From Bacillota bacterium (GTDB lineage: Bacteria; Bacillota; Clostridia; Peptostreptococcales; Anaerovoracaceae): a stretch of DNA of 10,578 nucleotides. Numbering within the stretch: the first letter of the stretch is position 1; every line of letters starts with the position of its first letter. The notes beneath the pieces were generated by a model. It saw only the letters and a list, made by a program, of their open reading frames with translations. It searched no databases and had not been told where the DNA came from. This document shows, in pieces, positions 4,896 to 10,578 of the stretch. The DNA lies in contig JAFZRG010000245.1 in the NCBI GenBank assembly GCA_017619985.1, positions 1 through 10,578 on the forward strand, read 5' to 3'. A program made the position numbers and the translations under genes.

Positions 4896-7052
4896 TCAGG
4901 ACCGGGCGCCCTTGTATTCCAGGCAGAGCATCGTCAGGTCGTCGAACTGTTCCTCGTCCTGCACGAAGTCCGCCACCGCGTCGTTCATGTTCGAGAGCGT
5001 CTGCTGCGGGGTCGCGCCCGGATCCGCGTTCAGCGCGCCGGTCAGGCGTTCCATGCCGAACATGTTCGTGACGCCTCCGGGACCCTTCGCCTCGGGCAGG
5101 CCGTCCGTATACAGGAACAGCTTCGAACCGGGCTGCAGCAGCAGCTCATAATCTTCGTACGTCTCGTCCTCGAGGCCTCCCACGACGAATCCGTGTTTAT
5201 CCTTCACGATCTCATATTTCCCGCCGGGCTGCATGACGACGGGATATTCGTGACCCGCGTTGGAAGCGGTCAGTTTGCCGGTGGAAAGCTCCAGCACGCC
5301 GATCCAGACGGTGACGAACATGTCGGCCGAGTTGTTGGCGCAGATCATCTCGTTCGTCTTGCGCAGCACTTCCGAGGGCGGCAGATCCTGCGTCGCGAAG
5401 TTCTTGAGCGTGATCATGCAGATCGTCATGAACAGCGCGGCGCCGATGCCCTTGCCGGAGACGTCCGCGATGACGAGACCCAGGTGGTCGTCGTCGATGA
5501 AGAAATAGTCGTAGAAGTCGCCGCCGACTTCCTTCGCAGGATCCATGGAAGCGTAGATATCGATCTCGCTGCGTTCGGGGAACGGCGGGAAGACGTTCGG
5601 CAGCATGGATTCCTGGATGCGCGACGCGAGCGAGAGCTCCGCCCCGACGCGCTCTTTTTCCGCGGTGATCGTCTGAATGTTCTCGATATAGTCGTTCATG
5701 CGGCGGGTCATGGACTCGAACGACTCCGCCAGCATCTGCGTTTCGTCGCCGGTCTCGAGATCCCACTCGAAATCGAGCGTGTCGCCGGAGATGCGGCTGA
5801 CTTTATCCGTGAGAACGTGGATCGGCCGTACGATGTTCTGCGAGAGCCGGATCGCGATCCAGACGGCCATCGCGACGGCGACGCCGAACAGACCGATCAG
5901 GATCCACGTAGCGTTCAGGACCTGCTGGTTGCTCGCCTGCATGGACTGGTCCATCATGGACCCGAGGCTTTCGAGCATCTGCTTCGTCGGCGCCTCGACG
6001 CCTTCCTGCGGCAGGACGACGAACAGGGACCAGCCGACGGTCTTCATCGGCGCGTACGCGATATAACTGGGAACGCCGTCGACGTTGATGAGGTTGACGC
6101 CCTTCATTCCGATGGAAGCGTTCGTGGCCACCTGGGCCAGCGCTGCGTCCCGGTTCCTGCGGATATCCGGACCGCCCGTCACGGCGGCAAGGCTTCCCTC
6201 CGCTGCCGTGGAGAACAGGATCTTTCCGTCGCTGTTCATGATGGCGGCAAATCCGCCCGAACCGACGTCGATGCTCTGCACGAACGATTCCATGTTGTCG
6301 AGGTACATGCCCGCGCCGGCGACTGCGACCAGTTCCCCGTCCCGAAAGACGGGAACGCCGCACATGACCGTGGGACGCGGCGTGTGGGCATCCTTCGTGA
6401 CCGGTGTGAAATACGGGCGCTTCAGGATCGCAGCGCCTTTGTACCAGGGCCTTTCCTTCGCTTCGAGGGGCATGAGTTCGCCGTTCTCGTCGTACTTTTT
6501 CGCGGGGATGTAGTCCGCCTGGACCATAAAACCGGATTCTGTAGCCACGTAGACGGAGACCATGATCTCCTGGTTCGCGTTGATCGCCATCAGCGTATCC
6601 TGAACGTTGCCGATGAGGGCGAGTTCTTTCTTAATGGCGGGGTCATCCGGATCCGTCTTGGCGGAATACAGGACCTGCATGGTGAGTTCGCCGTCCTTCG
6701 ACGCGTCCGGAAGAGGCACGGAGCGGGGACCGTAATCCTGCGGATTGTTGTAGATCTGCTCCGCCACATAAGCCACTTCGCAGACCGCGCTTTCGAATTC
6801 CGAAAAGACTTCGTCCGCGATCCTCGCTTTTTCGACAGCCATATCCTGCAGCAGGCGTGACGCTTCGCGCGACATGTATTCCGAAGACATCTGCCCGGTC
6901 ATCTCGCTCAGTTCCTCGTTGGTCTCCGCCTGCAGCTTCGAGAGGTTGTTCATGGTAAATATAAAGAACAGCACAGAAAGAAGCAGCATGACGATGACGA
7001 TCGCAAGCATGGCGTTCAGTATTTTCTTTCCGAGAGATCTGTTCTTCAACAT
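4896..7052 (-). CDS. Membrane-bound PP2C phosphatase: sensor domain, HAMP, SpoIIE (RsbU-like)
   Basis: This protein has 718 residues. A membrane helix lies at about 10-33. An extracellular region of about 350 residues follows, with dCache-like features (RPWYKGA near 200, GMYLDNMESFV, GGFAAIMNSDGKILFS, then YIAYAPMKTVGWSLFVVLP). A second helix lies near 382-402, then a HAMP region to about 455 and a short helical linker with ERVGAELSLASRIQESMLP. The C-terminal PP2C/SpoIIE domain carries the expected metal-binding acids: Asp512 in VGGDFYDYF, Asp530 in DVSGKG, Asp650 in YTDG, Asp704 and Asp705 in FDDLT. It therefore looks catalytically intact. Relatives such as RsbU and RsbP dephosphorylate anti-anti-sigma factors in partner switching, but no antagonist, anti-sigma or sigma gene is in this window. 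It lies between the 603-aa gene (28-base gap) and the histidine kinase (19-base gap), consistent with one operon. Its substrate may be encoded elsewhere. Confidence 0.93.
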   Translation of the reverse strand: MLKNRSLGKKILNAMLAIVIVMLLLSVLFFIFTMNNLSKLQAETNEELSEMTGQMSSEYMSREASRLLQDMAVEKARIADEVFSEFESAVCEVAYVAEQIYNNPQDYGPRSVPLPDASKDGELTMQVLYSAKTDPDDPAIKKELALIGNVQDTLMAINANQEIMVSVYVATESGFMVQADYIPAKKYDENGELMPLEAKERPWYKGAAILKRPYFTPVTKDAHTPRPTVMCGVPVFRDGELVAVAGAGMYLDNMESFVQSIDVGSGGFAAIMNSDGKILFSTAAEGSLAAVTGGPDIRRNRDAALAQVATNASIGMKGVNLINVDGVPSYIAYAPMKTVGWSLFVVLPQEGVEAPTKQMLESLGSMMDQSMQASNQQVLNATWILIGLFGVAVAMAVWIAIRLSQNIVRPIHVLTDKVSRISGDTLDFEWDLETGDETQMLAESFESMTRRMNDYIENIQTITAEKERVGAELSLASRIQESMLPNVFPPFPERSEIDIYASMDPAKEVGGDFYDYFFIDDDHLGLVIADVSGKGIGAALFMTICMITLKNFATQDLPPSEVLRKTNEMICANNSADMFVTVWIGVLELSTGKLTASNAGHEYPVVMQPGGKYEIVKDKHGFVVGGLEDETYEDYELLLQPGSKLFLYTDGLPEAKGPGGVTNMFGMERLTGALNADPGATPQQTLSNMNDAVADFVQDEEQFDDLTMLCLEYKGARS

Positions 7053-7074
7053 TGTCGTATACCCTTCCGCGTTT

Positions 7075-7080
7075 ATTATA
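7075..7080 (-). promoter_or_regulatory. Possible weak internal promoter before the phosphatase gene
   Basis: The hexamer TATAAT is a perfect -10 sequence directly after the TAG stop of the 603-aa gene and 22 bases before the phosphatase ATG. No acceptable -35 lies 16-18 bases upstream, and the TGGACA repeats seen at the other two promoters are absent. It may be chance or a weak promoter. Confidence 0.25.
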
Positions 7081-8892
7081 CTACAGCCCGGCCTGCTGCT
7101 GCAGCGGGTTCTTTGCCGTTTCGTATTCCTTCGTGATCTTCTCGACGTTCAGCTTGGACACGTCGAATACGGAATCAGCCTTCCCGAGCGCCTGGTCCGG
7201 ACGCCCGCCGGCGAACAGAGCCTTTCTGGCTTCCGGATCTTTATATTTTGCCGCCAATTGTTTGACGGCAGGATCCTGCATCTGCAGCTTCATAACGTCT
7301 TCCAGCAAAGCGGTGCCGTCGATGACCGTTCTTCCGTGCTTTTTCAACGCCGTGGATAATTGCTTGTTCGCGTCTCCCGAATAATAGTAAACAGGCGCTT
7401 TGCTGAGCGCGACTGCCAGGGCGATCGCCTGCGCGGCTTCCACCTCATTCAGCACCCTGTCGGATGCGAGAGGCGCCAGTTCCTGCGTATACTCTGCCAC
7501 CGGCGACGCAGCCCCTCTCTTTTTATTCGGGATCTCGGGAAGAGATCTCGCCTCTTCCGGGAGAACATCCAGCGCGTGATAGGTCTTCTTGTGATTCGAG
7601 TGCCTGACAGCTTTGGAAGCGCCGAAATCGCTCAGACTGATGGTATTGTAATTCCTGTCGTGACCCAGACGGACCTCGTTCGTGCGGTCGATCACCGTTT
7701 CGGCGGCCATCTTCGCGTACGGGCCGCATTTGCCCAGTTCCGCCAGGATATCGAACGACTGGTCGACGAGGTTCTGGTCGGCCTGCTTTCCGCGCAGGCT
7801 CTTTCTGCCCTTGGCGTAGCCGCAGGTCTTGTCGAAGATCTCCTGGAGCTTTTTCGGCCCGCTGTTCTTCGGATCGTTCAGGTCGATGGATCCGACGCTT
7901 TCCACAAGGGCTTTCCATTCCTTGCCGTGCCCCTCGGGACCGTCCATATGCGTCAGCATGCCCTTGATCTTCCGGAGCGCCTCGCTGCACTCCTCCTTGG
8001 AGACCTTCGCGAACGGGCTGTAAAGGCCCATGACCGCGTTGAAATGCTTATCCGGGTCTTTGGGATCTTCCTTCAGCAGTTCTTTGACCCGTCCGGGATC
8101 TTCGCACAACTTTTTGAAGACCGGACGCTTTTTGATCTGCTGCGCGAACTTTTCCGCTTTTTCGGGGCTGAACGCATCCTTCTGATCGTCGGGGATCCCG
8201 GCCTCGAACGCGCCGACGAGGACCTTCGCCAGATAGTCCTTTTTCTTTTCCGGGTCGTGCGGGACGTTGTCCAGATGCTCGCGCTTATAATCGGCCCAGG
8301 TCGTCGTATGCTCCGGATGAGCCTCTTTTTTGAAATCGAGATCCATCTTTTCCAGATCCATTCCCATCCTGAACGCGCTGTTGACGTAGGCGAGATCGTC
8401 GTAGAACGTATCCAGCGTACCGTTCTGGGCCGCTGCTTTCATGGCCTGATAGAACGTCGTGCCTTCCGGGCCCTTCATCTTCATCAGCCGCTTGAGCTGA
8501 TGGCTCTGCCGGACGCCTTCTACAGCCTGGGTGTTGGAATATGCGCCGTAGGCGTCGCCGAAAGCTTCGATGGACCAGGTGAGCGCGTCGCTCGCCTTGT
8601 CCGCGAAGCGCTGCTTCTCCTTCCCTGCCCCTTCCGCTCCGATGAGCGCCTCCCGGAACGCGTCCGAGGAAACGAGACTCTGCATGCGGGCCGACGGGCC
8701 TGCCATCGCCGTCTTGAAGTACGGTTCATTCTTCTGGATCCCGGAATAGATCTCTTTGGCTTTTTTCTCCGTAGGGAGATCCGGTTCCACGCCGAATTCT
8801 TTGCGGAAATACCTGAGCCGGTCTCTCTGTCTGACCCTGCTCTGCTCTTCCCATATCCGCAGCTGTTCTTCTTTCGATTTCGATCCTGCCAT
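7081..8892 (-). CDS. Uncharacterised 603-aa soluble, mostly helical protein
   Basis: I do not recognise this 603-residue protein. It has no signal peptide and no membrane segment and is rich in Lys, Asp, Glu and Ala. The pattern is mostly helical, with short Pro/Gly breaks (for example DPKDPDKH and HMDGPEGHGKE). The N-terminus (about 1-45) is highly charged and may form a coiled helix: SKSKEEQLRIWEEQSRVRQR. Residues near 430-450 (GHDRNYNTISLSDFGASKA) and the hydrophobic helix AAQAIALAVALSKAPVYYY near 515 are the most distinctive segments. It ends in a Gln-rich NPLQQQAGL. No catalytic motif is evident. Translation starts at 8892, supported by a strong AGGAGG eight bases upstream. It is the first gene behind a promoter with SARP-type repeats and is followed after 28 bases by the phosphatase. 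Possible roles are a cytoplasmic partner of the signalling proteins or a substrate exported without a signal peptide; both are guesses. Confidence 0.85.
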   Translation of the reverse strand: MAGSKSKEEQLRIWEEQSRVRQRDRLRYFRKEFGVEPDLPTEKKAKEIYSGIQKNEPYFKTAMAGPSARMQSLVSSDAFREALIGAEGAGKEKQRFADKASDALTWSIEAFGDAYGAYSNTQAVEGVRQSHQLKRLMKMKGPEGTTFYQAMKAAAQNGTLDTFYDDLAYVNSAFRMGMDLEKMDLDFKKEAHPEHTTTWADYKREHLDNVPHDPEKKKDYLAKVLVGAFEAGIPDDQKDAFSPEKAEKFAQQIKKRPVFKKLCEDPGRVKELLKEDPKDPDKHFNAVMGLYSPFAKVSKEECSEALRKIKGMLTHMDGPEGHGKEWKALVESVGSIDLNDPKNSGPKKLQEIFDKTCGYAKGRKSLRGKQADQNLVDQSFDILAELGKCGPYAKMAAETVIDRTNEVRLGHDRNYNTISLSDFGASKAVRHSNHKKTYHALDVLPEEARSLPEIPNKKRGAASPVAEYTQELAPLASDRVLNEVEAAQAIALAVALSKAPVYYYSGDANKQLSTALKKHGRTVIDGTALLEDVMKLQMQDPAVKQLAAKYKDPEARKALFAGGRPDQALGKADSVFDVSKLNVEKITKEYETAKNPLQQQAGL

Positions 8893-8918
8893 GTGTCTGT
8901 CCTCCTATGTCGATTTCC

Positions 8919-8950
8919 ATTATCCGACGCCCTGTCCAACAAATGTCCAC
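8919..8950 (-). promoter_or_regulatory. Promoter of the signalling operon with SARP-type direct repeats
   Basis: On the minus strand the heptamers GTGGACA (8950-8944) and TTGGACA (8939-8933) are separated by four bases, an 11-base period. Exactly eight bases further is GATAAT (8924-8919), a good -10. The element starts 17 bases after the stop of ccsA. Transcription would begin near 8912 and give a leader of about 20 bases before the ATG at 8892. The arrangement matches the promoter at 2753-2784 base for base in spacing, although the surrounding sequence differs. Confidence 0.7.
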
Positions 8951-8967
8951 CAAACGTATGATCATAT

Positions 8968-9798
8968 TTACCGGTACGAATGCAGACCCGCCAGCAGCGT
9001 GTTGACCCCCACATAGGTAAAGATGACCGCGGCAAAGCCAAGCGCTGCGAAAATCGCCGATTTCCGGCCTCTGAGGCCCTTGTTGAGGCGAAGGTGGAGA
9101 TAGATTGAGTAAATGATCCACGTGATGAGTGACCACGTCTCCTTCGGATCCCAGCTCCAGTAAGAACCCCACGCCCGTTTTGCCCAGATGGCGCCGGTGA
9201 TGATGCAGAGGGTCAGAAAGAGGAAGCCGAAAGAAACAGCCCGGTATGTGATGAGATCCAGCGTATCGCTGTCAGGGAAACGCGCATGGGCAAAAGAACT
9301 GCTCTGCAGCTGTTTCTGAAACAGGAACACCATCGCGACGCCGAAGGCCACGCCGAACGATCCGTACGCGATGATGGCCGTGGAAACGTGGAACGCCAGC
9401 CATCTGCTCTGCAGCGCCGGCATAAGCGCGTGGATGTCCTTGCTCTGCATGGCCGCGTAGCCGATCACGAGAAAGATGACCGGCGCGACAAAGCAGCCGA
9501 GCGCGTTGAAATCGAATTTCTTTACGAAGATCAGAAAACACAGCGCGATACCCCAGGCAAAGGCCGCAGCGAATTCGTACTGGTTCGAAAGCGGCAGACG
9601 GCCGGCATTCAGTCCCCTGGCCGCAAGACAGACCGTGTGGACCAGAAACGCCATCAGCATCATCACATAACCGGCACGTGCAAACCGGTCTTTTTTTGCC
9701 GTGATGAAAATAAAATAGAACGCAGCGGACAGCAGATAGCATACCAATGCGATCATAAAGGTCTTTGATTCAAGATTCGACAGAAGCGGATTCGTCAT
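8968..9798 (-). CDS. ccsA: Cytochrome c biogenesis protein CcsA/ResC (heme handling, system II)
   Basis: This 276-residue integral membrane protein has about eight hydrophobic segments. The diagnostic tryptophan-rich WWD-type motif WAKRAWGSYWSWDPKETW is at residues 205-222 and continues into SLITWIIYSIYLHLRL. Histidines 54, 137 and 235 lie in conserved-looking contexts (FLVHTVCLAARG, RWLAFHVSTAIIAYGSF, IYLHLRL) and are probable heme-related ligands. In the family, CcsA works with ResB/Ccs1 to move heme across the membrane and attach it to CxxCH sites of apocytochromes c. The length is typical of the shorter bacterial forms. The ATG at 9798 lies 29 bases inside the upstream gene and has an AGGA site at suitable distance, which suggests translational coupling. 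It implies that the organism makes c-type cytochromes. No clear terminator follows; the next promoter starts 17 bases after its stop. Confidence 0.95.
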   Translation of the reverse strand: MTNPLLSNLESKTFMIALVCYLLSAAFYFIFITAKKDRFARAGYVMMLMAFLVHTVCLAARGLNAGRLPLSNQYEFAAAFAWGIALCFLIFVKKFDFNALGCFVAPVIFLVIGYAAMQSKDIHALMPALQSRWLAFHVSTAIIAYGSFGVAFGVAMVFLFQKQLQSSSFAHARFPDSDTLDLITYRAVSFGFLFLTLCIITGAIWAKRAWGSYWSWDPKETWSLITWIIYSIYLHLRLNKGLRGRKSAIFAALGFAAVIFTYVGVNTLLAGLHSYR

Positions 9799-10578
9799 GA
9801 TGTGTTTCCTCGGTTGCGGCCGCCGGATAGACCGGCCGCCAGTAAAATGACAGGAAGATGCCGATAAGCATGAGACCCGCCGCGATCCCGACGAGCAGCG
9901 CTGTCAGGTCTTTTTTGATCACGATGAGCGTGTACGGCTGGGGATCCCGCATCACGAACGTGTATTCGTTCACATGGATGCCGGTATCCATCGCGGTCAC
10001 GTCCATGCCCATGATCTCGCCTTTGTAATAGATCGTGAACAGGCTGTGCGGATTTGTCGGCAGCGGCGTTTCCGTGGCAAGCTGCCCGTCTTCCGTGCGC
10101 ACGAGATCCGGGTAGAATTTGTTGAAATATAGCTGCAGTTCCGGCCTGTCGTCCGGATAGGTGTATTCGCCGGCGCAGACGATGTCGCTCCGCTGGAACG
10201 TGCTGTCCTTATAGATATCGATGGTGTTGGCCCACCCGGTACTGTCCTGATACAGTTCCCAGCCGAAGGCCTCCATGGGATGGTTCACGCTCGCTTCGCC
10301 GCTGATCTGCTCCCCTTGCGCATCCAGCATCGTGAGTTTCGCCACGTACTGGTCGACCGTATAGTCGTCACGCATGCGGACCTCGAAATCGTCGATGTGG
10401 AGCCAGTATCCGGTATCCGCCACAGGCTGCAGACTGCCCGCGATGCCGTAAACGGAGTGCTCTTCGCTCAGGAACTGTCCTGCCGTAAAACCGAGAATGA
10501 TCAGAAGCATGCCGAGATGGCAGAGCCACGTCCCGAAAGCGCCGACCCTGCGCGTCTGTGCCCTGCGGTAATTGCGCA
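9770..10578 (-). CDS. resB: ResB-like cytochrome c biogenesis protein (N-terminus outside the window)
   Basis: The frame is open from the right edge to the stop at 9770, giving 268 residues of C-terminal sequence. The internal Met at 10510 is not the start, because 22 in-frame codons precede it and continue the domain. The first visible part, GAFGTWLCHLGMLLIILGF, is a membrane helix with a histidine at its beginning, as in ResB/Ccs1. A large external domain of about 180 residues follows (IDDFEVRMRDDYTVDQYVAKLTM..., FGWELYQDSTGW). A final helix is near DLTALLVGIAAGLMLIGIFLSFYW, then a short acidic cytoplasmic tail. The FGWELYQDS segment is typical of the ResB domain. It overlaps ccsA by 29 bases, and the pair encodes the system II cytochrome c synthase. 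Whether the full gene is of normal length cannot be seen. Confidence 0.9.
   Translation of the reverse strand, partial: RNYRRAQTRRVGAFGTWLCHLGMLLIILGFTAGQFLSEEHSVYGIAGSLQPVADTGYWLHIDDFEVRMRDDYTVDQYVAKLTMLDAQGEQISGEASVNHPMEAFGWELYQDSTGWANTIDIYKDSTFQRSDIVCAGEYTYPDDRPELQLYFNKFYPDLVRTEDGQLATETPLPTNPHSLFTIYYKGEIMGMDVTAMDTGIHVNEYTFVMRDPQPYTLIVIKKDLTALLVGIAAGLMLIGIFLSFYWRPVYPAAATEETHHDESASVES

Noticed and set aside
3755..5071. Plus-strand open frame of 438 codons opposite the kinase gene
   Set aside because: The minus strand carries every LytS-type kinase motif. The antisense frame is Asp/Gln/Arg/Val-rich without domains.
4866..6860. Plus-strand open frame of 664 codons opposite the phosphatase gene
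   Set aside because: The minus strand encodes intact HAMP and SpoIIE domains. The antisense product is low-complexity, rich in Arg, His, Asp and Val, with no plausible ribosome site or motif.
7360..8961. Plus-strand open frame of 533 codons opposite the unknown 603-aa gene
   Set aside because: This was considered seriously because the minus-strand protein is unrecognised. The minus strand has an AGGAGG site, a promoter and operon spacing, while the plus frame has Phe/Leu/Arg-rich low-complexity sequence and runs across the promoter region.

Overview
The window reads as a bacterial chromosome segment in which every convincing gene lies on the minus strand, so transcription runs from right to left. 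It is moderately GC-rich by eye, coding is dense, and several genes overlap by a few bases. The gene types (ResB/CcsA system II cytochrome c maturation, a LytS-type sensor kinase, a SpoIIE/RsbU-type phosphatase, a SARP-like regulator, a small pilin-like membrane protein with the look of a family common in Bacillota) and AGGAGG-type ribosome binding sites suggest a Gram-positive bacterium, perhaps of the Clostridia. I cannot name a genus. Taxonomy is an inference.

Layout, in the direction of transcription. (1) 10578-8968: the end of a ResB-like gene and a complete ccsA, overlapping by 29 bases and forming the heme-delivery pair of system II cytochrome c biogenesis. (2) 8950-2823: a four-gene unit, with a 603-aa cytoplasmic protein of unknown function, a membrane-bound phosphatase (sensor domain, HAMP, SpoIIE domain), a multi-pass LytS-like histidine kinase, and a response regulator whose output domain is SARP-like (winged helix plus a helical tail) rather than the usual LytTR domain. 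Kinase and regulator overlap by 4 bases. (3) 2792-1: a promoter region, a 91-aa two-helix pilin-like protein, a 104-base spacer with two mutually exclusive hairpins and a 7-codon upstream reading frame, and then at least 758 residues of a secreted protein that runs off the left edge.

The main discovery is regulatory. The two intergenic regions that start units (2) and (3) carry the same promoter architecture: two TGGACA-containing heptamers on an 11-base period, with the proximal heptamer exactly 8 bases upstream of a -10 hexamer (GATAAT and TAGAAT). That is the geometry known for SARP/AfsR activator sites, and a SARP-like response regulator is encoded between the two sites. The simplest model is that the two-component pair activates its own operon together with the pilin-like and secreted-protein unit. 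The window would then hold a self-regulated signalling and cell-surface module with an uncharacterised 603-aa protein and a phosphatase as further parts. The link is inferred from sequence geometry. There are no mobile elements, CRISPR arrays, rRNA or tRNA genes that I can see, and no gene-free stretch longer than 300 bases.
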